Made by a program: the position numbers and the translations under genes. The notes below the pieces were generated by a model, which was given only the letters and a program-made list of their open reading frames with translations, was not told the origin of the DNA and made no database searches. Shown here one piece after another: positions 23,025-31,275 of a DNA stretch of 32,510 bases (the stretch's first letter is position 1; each line of letters starts with the position of its first letter). This DNA is from JBDRCC01 sp043822065 [NCBI: archaeon] (GTDB lineage Archaea > Undinarchaeota > CAZHTU01), in NCBI GenBank assembly GCA_043822065.1, contig JBDRCC010000003.1, forward strand, positions 1 through 32,510. The letters run 5' to 3'.

Positions 23025-23058
23025 TCAGCTTTTTTAGGAAAAAAGCTGATGCAAAAAA
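23025..23058 (-). terminator. T-tract plus hairpin between the isomerase and dphB genes
   Basis: On the minus strand two runs of six T (23058-23053 and 23044-23039) follow the isomerase stop. The second lies within an 11-bp perfect inverted repeat (TCAGCTTTTTT at 23025-23035 with its complement at 23039-23049, loop AGG). Archaeal termination needs only T-runs, so this may end or attenuate the upstream transcript. Confidence 0.45.
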
Positions 23059-23076
23059 CAGAAACGGTTTGGTACG

Positions 23077-23988
23077 TCATTTTCCCTCAAACACGTACGG
23101 GAACTTTTTCCTTATCACGTCATAAACTGCATGGGGGCTCATTATTCCCTCCTCAGTTATTATCAGGTCTATGTATTCCGCGTCCGTTATGTCGAATGCG
23201 GGGTTCTTCACCTGGACGCCGTCGACTTCCTCTTCCCAGACCTCCTTTGGGTCCCTCTCCTCTATGACTTCCTGCGCACCCATCGCGGTCTCCGGGTCGA
23301 ACTTGTAGGTCTCCGACGCAACCATGAACGAGACTCCGTGCTTTTTCGCAGACAGCGCAATCTGCGACGTCCCAATCTTGTTTACAACGCTCCCATCTGA
23401 AGTTATCGCATCTGCACCGACGAGCACCGCGTCGACCTTTGGCATGTAATAGTTGACTGCCGAGTCGACAATGTGGGTTATCGGGATTCCGTACTGCGCA
23501 AGCTCCTTTGCCGTTATCCGCCCCTGCAGCCTCGGGCGGGTTTCGGTGTTTATCACTTCAAAGGTCTTTCCCTCGTCAAGCGCCTCCTTGAGAATCTTTA
23601 TCAGGGTAGAGGAATGGCAGTGCACGAGGACAACTCCCTTGTTCGGTATCCTCTTCGCGCCTATCTTCGCAATCTTCTCCTTTGAGCTCTCCACATACTC
23701 GAAGAACTTCTCGCTCCCCTCCTTCACCACGCCCTGCAGCTGCGGGAGGCCCTTTTCGCTGTTCTTTCTCACAATGCTTATCAGGTAGCGTATGCCGTTT
23801 CTCATCATCGGCTCGGTCGGCCGGGTCGCTATCAATATCTTAGCCTTCGCCTCGAAGTCCTTCTGGAAAGTCTCGCCGTCGTACTTCCCGGCAAACTCCT
23901 CAAGCACCTTCACAGCTTCAAGCGCGACGTTCGTGGCGCCCTGTATCTCAAGCCTTTTTATCTTCCCTGCGATTTCCTCAACAGTCAT
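23077..23988 (-). CDS. Ribose-1,5-bisphosphate isomerase (eIF2B-like family)
   Basis: A 303-residue member of the eIF2B/MtnA family. In archaea the ribose-1,5-bisphosphate isomerase converts that sugar to ribulose-1,5-bisphosphate, linking AMP breakdown to form III RuBisCO. Key residues are C124 in VLVHCHSST and D193 in VLVGADAI. Their 69-residue spacing equals that of the Cys133/Asp202 pair of the Thermococcus enzyme, as I recall it. TETRPRLQGR and NKIGTSQIALSAKKHG are also family-typical. Neither AMP phosphorylase nor RuBisCO is in the window. An eIF2B-related subunit is the alternative, but the Cys/Asp pair favours the isomerase. It begins 18 bp after the membrane-protein gene. Confidence 0.88.
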   Translation of the reverse strand: MTVEEIAGKIKRLEIQGATNVALEAVKVLEEFAGKYDGETFQKDFEAKAKILIATRPTEPMMRNGIRYLISIVRKNSEKGLPQLQGVVKEGSEKFFEYVESSKEKIAKIGAKRIPNKGVVLVHCHSSTLIKILKEALDEGKTFEVINTETRPRLQGRITAKELAQYGIPITHIVDSAVNYYMPKVDAVLVGADAITSDGSVVNKIGTSQIALSAKKHGVSFMVASETYKFDPETAMGAQEVIEERDPKEVWEEEVDGVQVKNPAFDITDAEYIDLIITEEGIMSPHAVYDVIRKKFPYVFEGK

Positions 23989-24006
23989 ACGTCCCCTAAA
24001 GCCCTC

Positions 24007-24798
24007 CTATTTCATAAACTTTTTAGCAAACGAATACAGGCACGCCGCAGACACAGCCGACGCAAGGTACCCGAGCGCAGTCCCATACCAAATCCCGTAC
24101 GCCGGATACGCATACCTGCACACAACCACAAACACCGTGACGTTCACAGCAGTGCTCGCCAGCAGCATCCTCGCAACAGCCTGGGTGAACTCAACCCCCC
24201 GCCTCCGACTGAGTATTACGGTCGTCGAGGTGAAGACCGCGGGGAACGCCGCAAACATCCCGCCCCAGAGCGGCCCGCCGACCGCGCTAGCTATCACCGC
24301 AAACGAAATCACCGAGCCGGCAAACACCGCCCGCATCAGAAGCTCGGAGGGCTTGTACTTTATCTTGAACCCGCCGTGCGAATTTGTTTTGACTCTCCTT
24401 TCCAGAAACCATAATGCACATATGTTCGCCACTACTAGCATCACAAGCGAAATCCCAAAGCCAGCGCCGAAAAAAACAAAAGGCAGTGCGAGCGCCGCCC
24501 AAACAACGAACGCCTTTGCAAGCGCTTTTACAAGCCCGCCTGAAAGCATAATCATGCATATCGCCAGGAACACCGCGTCCGCGCCGAGTATTGCGGGCAC
24601 GACGTCCGTCGACTGCGCTACAAAACTTGCACCCTGCGTCCAGCCTATGAAAAAAAGCCCGACGACGATTGTCGATGGCAGCCCGCCGATTATCCCGCCA
24701 ACCTTTGAGCCTACGCGCTCGGAGACGACAGTCGTCATGGAAATCCATACTCCACCGACTACAAACGACAGCACAAGCTTCAGAATAAACGGGTCCAT
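24007..24798 (-). CDS. Multi-pass membrane protein with internal duplication
   Basis: A 263-residue protein with about eight hydrophobic helices. Two halves appear related: VGSKVGGIIGGLPSTIVVGL in the first and GGPLWGGMFAAFPAVFTSTT in the second, each following two helices. This glycine-rich GG-x-PST / AFPAVFTST signature suggests inverted or parallel repeats of a small transporter-like unit. Substrate is unknown. ATG 24798 overlaps the pelota stop (TGATG), so it is translated with pelota; a GTG one codon upstream is less likely. Confidence 0.8.
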   Translation of the reverse strand: MDPFILKLVLSFVVGGVWISMTTVVSERVGSKVGGIIGGLPSTIVVGLFFIGWTQGASFVAQSTDVVPAILGADAVFLAICMIMLSGGLVKALAKAFVVWAALALPFVFFGAGFGISLVMLVVANICALWFLERRVKTNSHGGFKIKYKPSELLMRAVFAGSVISFAVIASAVGGPLWGGMFAAFPAVFTSTTVILSRRRGVEFTQAVARMLLASTAVNVTVFVVVCRYAYPAYGIWYGTALGYLASAVSAACLYSFAKKFMK

Positions 24799-25835
24799 CA
24801 CTCCACCCTGTATCTCGTCAGCGCCGCAATCCCGCCAAGCCCCTCAAGTTGCTTTCCGGATTCGTGTTCCACCGAGATTATCAGCAGCCGCCCGTTCCCC
24901 CTTTCCGCGGACTCTATCACGTCCCTCAGCTCGCCGCCCCTCAGCTTCTCATCAGTAATCATCAGCACTTCCACAGCGCCTGCCTGCGCAGCGTTCCTCA
25001 CCTGCGCCGGGCCGTACGTCGCCCTGCCCTCTTTTGCAATCTCCGTAAGCAGCTTCTCCATCAGCGCGCTTTCCTCTGCGAGCTTGCTTTCCTTTGCAAT
25101 CCTGTGGAGGATGCCCTTCTTCATGACCTCTGAAACTGCATTCTCGCCTGAGGAGCCGGTGTGCTCCATTATGCATTTGCCCGCAATCTCAGAATGCTTC
25201 TCCTTGATTGCCTTGAACAGGTCCTCCTTGTAGAACCCGGCGCCGCAGACCACGCACTTGCCGAACTCGTACTTCGACAGCGCCTCTGCGACTTCGGAAT
25301 AGAATTTCTTTTCAGCATCGGCTATCTTCTCCGGCTGGTCCTTGCCGGGAATCTGGGCGCGCATGGTCTTGTAGTCGACTCCGAAGTCCTTCACAAAGCC
25401 GAAGACTGCTTCGCCCCTGTCGACTGAAACAACAACAAGCTTCGGCGCCCTCTTCTCGCACCCCTCAAGTATGCCAAGGATTGCCCGGCTCCACTCTTTC
25501 TCTATAATAATAGAGTCGCCGAGCTCCAGGTTAAGCGCGTGGTGCGAGCCGAAGTCGACAAACGCCTCAGGCGTGCCTGACTCTATGACACCGTGGACCC
25601 TGAACCTGTCCGAGCTCCTATGGAACTCGACCTTTTCGACCTTGAGCTTGATGTTTATTGCTTTCCTTTCCGCCTTCTTGCTCCTGAGCTTGTCGCCGGA
25701 CTCAAACCTGACCCAGCTCCTCCCGTAAACAACGTCGCCTGGCGAAATTACGTTCCCAAGGTACCACATGTCTTCAAGGGTGTCCACCCTGACGCTGACC
25801 TTGTTCTCCCGCATCTTTTTCCAGAGAATCTGCAT
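24798..25835 (-). CDS. pelA: Pelota (Dom34-type ribosome rescue factor)
   Basis: A 345-residue, three-domain homolog of eRF1 that, with aEF1A and ABCE1, releases stalled ribosomes. The N-terminal Sm-like domain shows RVDTLEDMWYLGNVISPGD and later GDSIIIEKEWSRAILGILEG. The central domain starts LVVVSVDRGEAVFGFV. The C-terminal domain ends SGKQLEGLGGIAALTRYRV, the family's signature end. It has no GGQ motif, as expected for Pelota as opposed to aRF1. The ATG is within about 30 nt of a TATA element, so the mRNA may be leaderless. It heads a minus-strand run ending with the ALDH-like gene. Confidence 0.95.
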   Translation of the reverse strand: MQILWKKMRENKVSVRVDTLEDMWYLGNVISPGDVVYGRSWVRFESGDKLRSKKAERKAINIKLKVEKVEFHRSSDRFRVHGVIESGTPEAFVDFGSHHALNLELGDSIIIEKEWSRAILGILEGCEKRAPKLVVVSVDRGEAVFGFVKDFGVDYKTMRAQIPGKDQPEKIADAEKKFYSEVAEALSKYEFGKCVVCGAGFYKEDLFKAIKEKHSEIAGKCIMEHTGSSGENAVSEVMKKGILHRIAKESKLAEESALMEKLLTEIAKEGRATYGPAQVRNAAQAGAVEVLMITDEKLRGGELRDVIESAERGNGRLLIISVEHESGKQLEGLGGIAALTRYRVE

Positions 25836-25843
25836 AACACCCC

Positions 25844-25864
25844 TATAATACTATATTATAAATT
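25844..25864. promoter_or_regulatory. Symmetric divergent promoter between pelota and the locus B operon
   Basis: TATAATA (25844-25850) and TATTATA (25854-25860) are exact complements around a 3-nt centre, extended on the right to TATTATAAATT. The symmetric A/T element can supply TATA boxes for pelota (ATG 25835) and for the rightward genes (ATG 25911). AGGAGG at 25891-25896 lies 14 nt before that ATG, farther than usual. Confidence 0.5.
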
Positions 25865-25910
25865 CTTACCCATAATAATCCTTATTAAACAGGAGGCATT
25901 ATACTACCCC

Positions 25911-26435
25911 ATGGGTTTCATAGAAACACTAACAGGAGCATTCTCCAGGATAATACCCTCACACAAGCCGAAGGAGGGCGAGCCTGACATAGGGGCTGGG
26001 CAGAAACGGCTTTTAGAAACGGCAGTATCCCTAATCAAAGAGCTGAAAAACCTGGAGGCACAGGAGCAGAAGCTCATGCGGAACCTCTCAAAACTGGAGG
26101 ACAGCGAGGGGTCTGAGCAGAAAAAGCTGGAAAAGGCTTCCGCAAATGTCGACCGGGAGGAAGCCAAGGCAATAGAGAAAGCAGCGTCCCAAAACTGGCA
26201 GGGTGCGATATCCGACGTGCGGAAAGTTGCCCGCGACCTTATGGCTGCTGTCCGCATCACAAAGGAAACTGAAGAAAACCTCAAAGCCGCGAAGGTGGAC
26301 GAGGCAGAAATAAAGAAGCTCCAGGCTGCAAAGGACAAGCTGCTCCAGCAGCTGGTCCCCATCATCAGGCAGCTAGAAAGCGCGCACGGAATACCTGACA
26401 TCGAAGCGCAGATGCGGCGGCTGGAGGGGAAGTAA
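25911..26435 (+). CDS. 174-aa helical coiled-coil protein of locus B
   Basis: The start is ATG 25911, after an AGGAGG 14 nt upstream; the frame is open further back but overlaps the pelota gene and promoter. After a short N-terminal stretch with a possible amphipathic helix (MGFIETLTGAFSRII) the protein is charged coiled coil. A module at about 88-118 (ASQNWQGAISDVRKVARDL) resembles one in the next protein (ASKDYKGAESKMNRVSADL). No family is recognised. Its stop shares one base with the next start (TAATG), so the two products are probably made in proportion and act together. Confidence 0.75.
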   Translation: MGFIETLTGAFSRIIPSHKPKEGEPDIGAGQKRLLETAVSLIKELKNLEAQEQKLMRNLSKLEDSEGSEQKKLEKASANVDREEAKAIEKAASQNWQGAISDVRKVARDLMAAVRITKETEENLKAAKVDEAEIKKLQAAKDKLLQQLVPIIRQLESAHGIPDIEAQMRRLEGK

Positions 26436-28960
26436 TGGCACTGTTGTCCTCGCCAGCCACGTCTGCAGGAGACATATCCAAGCTTCTCAAGGACTTCGAG
26501 GATATGATAACCGGAATCCGGGACATAAACAAGAAGATAGCCTCCAAGGATTACAAGGGCGCGGAATCAAAAATGAATCGCGTTTCGGCAGACCTCTCCA
26601 ATGCGAAAAAGAGCATTTTGTACGCCATGGAGCACTCAAAAGCCGAGGAGCGCAGGATTTCCGCTTTGGACAAGATCGAGGAAAATATTGAGGAGAAGAT
26701 AGAGCTTCTTGAGGATGAGATAAAAGACGAGACGCGGAGCGTCCAGGCGCTTTCCGGCGGGAAGCTGGCGAAGGCAGCCCAATACATGCTAAGGGCAGAG
26801 CAGTTCGGCATGGTCGAGCGGACAGGCGCCCTGCAGGCAGCCCAAGCTAAGAAATCAAGGATGGCAGCGGCGATAGACAAAAATGCCGCGCTCCAGAAAA
26901 AAGCCCTCGGCGGGGTTGGAAAATTAGGAAGCAAGCTGAAGGCGCTGGGGGACAGCGACATGCTCAAGGGGAAGGAAATCAAGGCACCAACAGCCTCGGT
27001 GATGATGTCTGGGCCGTTAGGGCTTCTTGGGATAGGCGACCTCAAGCTCGACAAGGCCGCAAAGGACATCGGCGGAGGGATTGAAAAAGGCTCAGCGGAG
27101 ATTGCCGAAGGCTCTGAAAAAATGGCGCAGGTGCAAAAGCTGATGGCGACCAAGGAAGGCAGGAAATACATCCGCGAACACCCTGACCAGTTTCAGGACA
27201 TGGCGGCTGACGCAGTATTCACCGAAATGCACGGCACGGTGGACGCCGCAGAGGGGTTCACAAAAACACTTGACCAGACGCTGAAGATGTCGACTACAGC
27301 AGCCCTAGAGGATACTGTAGACGACTTTGAATCCATGTCACGCGATTCAATGGAAGCCAGCAGGCTTGCAAAAAATGTCCTGACCGGAAAGACAAAGCTG
27401 AACAAGGACAGCATCATCGCAGCCGGGGAGCTTGCCGTAGATTCCGCCAAGGACTATGCAAAACTAAGCCTTGACGAGGTCGACGACCTCACTTCCTGGG
27501 TGCCAATTGCAGGAAAAATGGTCCACGGGGTAAAAAAGGATTTAACCGGCTTAGCCGACGACGTCGTAAACATGAGTGAAGAATCTGCCGAAGGCGAGAT
27601 AGTGACCGTCGGCCAGATTACTGGAGCGGCAGTCGATACCGCAAAGGTCGGAAAGGACGTTGCCGAGGTAGCTATTGCCGTCGGAACCATGGGCGCAGGC
27701 GCCGCCGTAGTAGGCGGCGTTGAAGCCGCCGCAGAGGTCGGCACTGAGGTCGCAATCGAAGCCGCCGCAGAAGCAGGCGCCGAAGCCGCCGCAGAGGCTG
27801 CAGCAGAGGCAGCAGCAGAAGCCGCCGCAGAAGCCAGCGCAGAAGCCGCCGCGGAAGCGAGTGCTGAGGCCGCCGCAGAAGCATCAGCAGAAGCCGCAGC
27901 AGAGGCTGCCGCCCAATCCGCCGCAAGGGCTACAACTCAGGCTGCAACAAGGGCAGGCACACGAGTCGCCTCACGCGGGTTTGAGTCCTTTGGCCAGAGG
28001 GCTGGCGCCCAGCTCCAATCGCGCGGGATGAGCCTCCTGGACGAAAGCACGGGCGGCGTAATGAAAACTGGCAGGTCGGCGGCAAAATCCGCCGAAGAGG
28101 CGTTCGAAAGCGGGAAGAAGGGGGTTGACGCGCTAAAGCGCGGGGACTACAAGGAAGCCGCCAAGCACGGCCTGGACACCTACAAGAAAGGCAGGAAAGC
28201 CAAGGACGAATTTGACGAGCTCAGGGACAAATTCAAGCGCGAGGACGAAGAGCGGGAGGAAAAGAAGCCGTCCCGGATTGACGGGGCGATGCGGCGCGCT
28301 GATTCAGCACTCCAGAAAATAGAGTCCGCAGAGGAGACTGTAAAATCATTCTCCTCCCCGGAGGAGATAAAGAAACGGGCGATGGCGGAAGCCAAGAAGA
28401 TGGCGGATGAGCACTCAATAATGACTCTCGGCGGGCTTACTGTAGCCGGCGAGACTGACTCCACGTCAGTCGAAAACGCCAAGAGCCTCCTGAGGCGCGC
28501 TGGAAACTACGAAAACATAGGCCCGAACCCGCGGGAGAAGGTAAATGCCGCAATACGGCTCCTGCGCAAGCACAAGGCAAAGGACAGCCGGGAGAAAACC
28601 GAGGTCAACATGCTAATACACCGGGCGCGGGACATTGCGGTCTCAGCCCCGGCGCAGGCAGAGCTCGTTTCCGGCTTGCGCGAGGCGAAAAAGCAGGAGG
28701 ACGCCTACAAAACCGAGATTGCAAGCGGCGAGGTGGCAGACTCACTTGCGCCGGCAGAAATCCCGCGCGCCTCCGTGGCTGAGATGGCAGATGTTATCCA
28801 CCAGAAAACGCTCGAGATGCACCGGAGCCTTGAGCCGGAGCCAATCAGCGAGGCGGACTACCAGTCCACGGAGGACATGCTCGGCCTCGGCGAGGGCGAC
28901 GTGGAAGTCGACCTTGGCAGCGAATCCCCCAAAAAAGAAGCAAAGCTTGCAGAGGCTTAA
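26435..28960 (+). CDS. 841-aa helical protein with Ala/Glu repeat and hydrophobic Gly-rich segment
   Basis: The N-terminal 150 residues are coiled coil and contain the module shared with the upstream protein. A middle region includes DLTSWVPIAGKMVHGVKK and a hydrophobic Gly/Ala stretch VAEVAIAVGTMGAGAAVVGG (about 409-428) that could enter a membrane. Next is an Ala/Glu/Ser repeat (about 429-490). The rest is charged helix ending in an acidic tail. The pre-toxin domains of polymorphic toxins and phage tape-measure proteins have similar hydrophobic/Ala-rich layouts, but no toxin domain or other family is recognised. It is coupled to the 174-aa protein and lies 65 bp before the surface-protein gene. 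Confidence 0.8.
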   Translation: MALLSSPATSAGDISKLLKDFEDMITGIRDINKKIASKDYKGAESKMNRVSADLSNAKKSILYAMEHSKAEERRISALDKIEENIEEKIELLEDEIKDETRSVQALSGGKLAKAAQYMLRAEQFGMVERTGALQAAQAKKSRMAAAIDKNAALQKKALGGVGKLGSKLKALGDSDMLKGKEIKAPTASVMMSGPLGLLGIGDLKLDKAAKDIGGGIEKGSAEIAEGSEKMAQVQKLMATKEGRKYIREHPDQFQDMAADAVFTEMHGTVDAAEGFTKTLDQTLKMSTTAALEDTVDDFESMSRDSMEASRLAKNVLTGKTKLNKDSIIAAGELAVDSAKDYAKLSLDEVDDLTSWVPIAGKMVHGVKKDLTGLADDVVNMSEESAEGEIVTVGQITGAAVDTAKVGKDVAEVAIAVGTMGAGAAVVGGVEAAAEVGTEVAIEAAAEAGAEAAAEAAAEAAAEAAAEASAEAAAEASAEAAAEASAEAAAEAAAQSAARATTQAATRAGTRVASRGFESFGQRAGAQLQSRGMSLLDESTGGVMKTGRSAAKSAEEAFESGKKGVDALKRGDYKEAAKHGLDTYKKGRKAKDEFDELRDKFKREDEEREEKKPSRIDGAMRRADSALQKIESAEETVKSFSSPEEIKKRAMAEAKKMADEHSIMTLGGLTVAGETDSTSVENAKSLLRRAGNYENIGPNPREKVNAAIRLLRKHKAKDSREKTEVNMLIHRARDIAVSAPAQAELVSGLREAKKQEDAYKTEIASGEVADSLAPAEIPRASVAEMADVIHQKTLEMHRSLEPEPISEADYQSTEDMLGLGEGDVEVDLGSESPKKEAKLAEA
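27718..27930 (+). repeat. In-frame Ala/Glu/Ser low-complexity repeat
   Basis: Repeats of a GCCGCAGAAGC-type unit encode AEAAAEASAEAAAEASAEAA and variants. The units differ at synonymous positions, showing selection on the helix-forming peptide and not only recent DNA slippage. The low complexity also creates long false frames on both strands. Confidence 0.85.
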
Positions 28961-28990
28961 TAGCCGCGCCTAATGCCTCTCCCCAAAAGG

Positions 28991-28999
28991 GTTATATAC
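28991..28999 (+). promoter_or_regulatory. TATA box of the Cys-rich surface-protein operon
   Basis: GTTATATAC lies 27-35 nt before the ATG at 29026, giving a nearly leaderless transcript separate from the coiled-coil genes. Confidence 0.6.
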
Positions 29000-29025
29000 T
29001 TTCATAAACTTACCTTTTTAAGATA

Positions 29026-31275
29026 ATGCCACCATCATTGGAAGATATTGCCAGCGGTGCAGAAGGAGGCTCGGCGCCACAGCAGATAACCCTCGCGCCA
29101 CCTGAACAGCCGTGGTACAAAAAGATTCTCAGCTCCAAATTCTTACCATTTGCAATCATAGGAATAATCTGCTGCGGCTGCTGCTTCTGCGGCGGCCCAA
29201 TGACCGGAATGTCCTGGGAGAACATACCTTTTGTCGGGCCGTTCCTGAACGCGATGGCGAACATTTATTACCCAATCATGCGCGCCGAGATGCAGAAAGC
29301 CGGGCTCGGGTCCTATGTACAGGCCGGCGCCGGGCTTGGGGTGTTCAGCGACCTCTGGTCAATTTTCAACAACCCCTGGCTGCTTGAGTGGGAGCCTGCC
29401 AAGACGAAGTCAGTTGCCGAGATTTCAGATGTCGGGATTGTAATAGATTATATGGACATGATACCAAGCCAGCCGTTTGCAGGGCAGAAGGCAGCCTTCC
29501 AGATGAGGATACACAATACTATGGCTGACACCATCGGCGCGAAGGCGGAATTCGGCGTCTCGAACTGCGCGGATGTCTTCGAGAAGACAAACCTCTGCTT
29601 CACGGATGATGCATCGTCAGCCGACGCCTTGCGCGGTGGCACATTTTACCAGCGGAACTCCTGCGGCGCCTGCGACTGGGCGTGCGGTTTTGCCTATTCC
29701 ACCGGCGCCGGGCAGGCAGGCCTCAGCGACTACATCTGCGACGACTGCTGCGACGCCTGCATTGCAGAGCACTCAGGCGACCTTGGGTACATAGCATACC
29801 CCTCTTCAGACCTTGCGCCCAGCGACCACAGAATTTATCCCGGCGCCACGATGTACGCAGAGGCGCGCTCCACCACCTACGCCACGACTGAGGTGTGCAC
29901 CAACCAGCAGGTAGCCAGCCACTCAGGCAACATCGAGGGAGTCTTCATGTACGACTTCGCCCCGCTGACCGACATGTATGAGACCTACCCCTTCGGGGAC
30001 TGCAGCAAGAGCGGAGACACATACTCCTGCGTAGCAGGCGACGAGTCCGACGCCGACGAGGTCTCAAACTCAAGGATAACTTCCGCCTCCGGCTACTCCG
30101 ATCTCGCAGGCAAAGAGAAGGAGATGTCCGCCTACAGTTTTAGCCTCTTAGAGCCGGGCGTCTACACCGAGCAGCAGATCCTCGACTGGAAAGGCAGGAT
30201 AGTCAACTACGTTGGCGGCGGGCCGGTCGCAGTTTCAGTCATGCAGTGGAAGGGCGAGTACTACAAGGGGCAGAACATATTCATCCACTACAAGTTCACA
30301 ATCCGCAACTCCGACCCGGATGCAGATGAGACAGCCTACCTCTACTTCGACAGGATTAAGATAGTCATACCCAACGAGCTTGAGGTGAGCACTGGGACAG
30401 AAAACCGGGTAATATGCGGCTCCGAAGACTACCAAAATAAAACTGACGGATTTGCAAGCTCCGTCGACCCTGTCGGGGAAACCCAGGGTGAAATCACAGG
30501 GCTGAAGGTCTGCAGGTTTTCCATCAGCCCGCGTTCGGGAGGATGCTTCTGGTCAACCACTGCAGGCATTGGCGACTGCCCGCTCGGAGACTCCGGCGAG
30601 CCTTTCGTCCTTGTCGAGGGGCAGACCCTCGAGATACCAATAGAAATCAAGACCACCGGCGCAGTGGCTGGAAAGGAATACACAGTCTCGCTTATATTCC
30701 AGAGCGGGGCTTACACCTACCGCCTTGACCAGATGGAAGTCATTGCTGTCCAGCCGCCGCTCGCCAGAACCTTAGAGTCGTCAATGTCGCACGAGTCCTG
30801 CGTCGACACGAGCAAGGTCGACAACGACGGCGACGGGGTATACGCCGACGTCGACCTCTGCGACAATGCGGGGCGTGACAAGTGCCCAGATTTAAATAAT
30901 AATGGTGTATATGATAGCGCAACAGAAAGTACAGTCGGCTGCTATGGCAACCTCCTGTACGAGTGCACCGGCGTCGGAATAGACGCCAACGGCTGCCCGC
31001 TGTGGACCTTCCCATCAAACAACTGCGGCAACTACGCCGACGCGACCGAGACCGACCACTGCTTCTGCCAGGAGAAAGACGTAAGTGGAACAATCACGCC
31101 TGCCTGCTGGTACTACGGGCTTGTTTCTGGGCAGAGGACGACGCTAGAGTGCGCCACCCTAAACACTGCCACGGACATTGTGGAACAGTCCGCAGACCAG
31201 ACCTTATACTGTGACACCACCGGAACCGCCGGGCTAAATGGAGGGTGCGCCGGCACGTATGAAGTACCATCATGA
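29026..31275 (+). CDS. Cys-rich membrane-anchored surface protein with calcium-type repeats
   Basis: A 749-residue protein with a Pro-rich N-terminus and one membrane helix (about 39-60, FLPFAIIGIICCGCCFCGG) holding five cysteines. A large outer region follows. It contains beta-type domains opening with GQKAAFQMRIHNTMADTIGA and GQNIFIHYKFTIRNSDPDAD, many cysteines likely in disulfides (for example CGACDWACGF and DDCCDACIAEH), and a DxDxDG calcium-binding stretch near 594-635 (VDNDGDGVYADVDLCD) like thrombospondin type 3 repeats. No signal-peptidase site is seen, so the protein is probably N-in and membrane-anchored. Its stop overlaps the lipoprotein start (ATGA). No known family is recognised as a whole. 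Confidence 0.8.
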   Translation: MPPSLEDIASGAEGGSAPQQITLAPPEQPWYKKILSSKFLPFAIIGIICCGCCFCGGPMTGMSWENIPFVGPFLNAMANIYYPIMRAEMQKAGLGSYVQAGAGLGVFSDLWSIFNNPWLLEWEPAKTKSVAEISDVGIVIDYMDMIPSQPFAGQKAAFQMRIHNTMADTIGAKAEFGVSNCADVFEKTNLCFTDDASSADALRGGTFYQRNSCGACDWACGFAYSTGAGQAGLSDYICDDCCDACIAEHSGDLGYIAYPSSDLAPSDHRIYPGATMYAEARSTTYATTEVCTNQQVASHSGNIEGVFMYDFAPLTDMYETYPFGDCSKSGDTYSCVAGDESDADEVSNSRITSASGYSDLAGKEKEMSAYSFSLLEPGVYTEQQILDWKGRIVNYVGGGPVAVSVMQWKGEYYKGQNIFIHYKFTIRNSDPDADETAYLYFDRIKIVIPNELEVSTGTENRVICGSEDYQNKTDGFASSVDPVGETQGEITGLKVCRFSISPRSGGCFWSTTAGIGDCPLGDSGEPFVLVEGQTLEIPIEIKTTGAVAGKEYTVSLIFQSGAYTYRLDQMEVIAVQPPLARTLESSMSHESCVDTSKVDNDGDGVYADVDLCDNAGRDKCPDLNNNGVYDSATESTVGCYGNLLYECTGVGIDANGCPLWTFPSNNCGNYADATETDHCFCQEKDVSGTITPACWYYGLVSGQRTTLECATLNTATDIVEQSADQTLYCDTTGTAGLNGGCAGTYEVPS

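Noticed and set aside
23792-24958. Long plus-strand frame antisense to the isomerase and membrane-protein genes
   Set aside because: It is a codon-bias shadow: low complexity Ser/Thr/Ala/Pro, no ribosome site, and opposite to well-supported genes.
25593-25910. N-terminal extension of the 174-aa coiled-coil gene
   Set aside because: The extension is antisense to pelota and covers the divergent promoter; its composition is unlike the rest of the protein.
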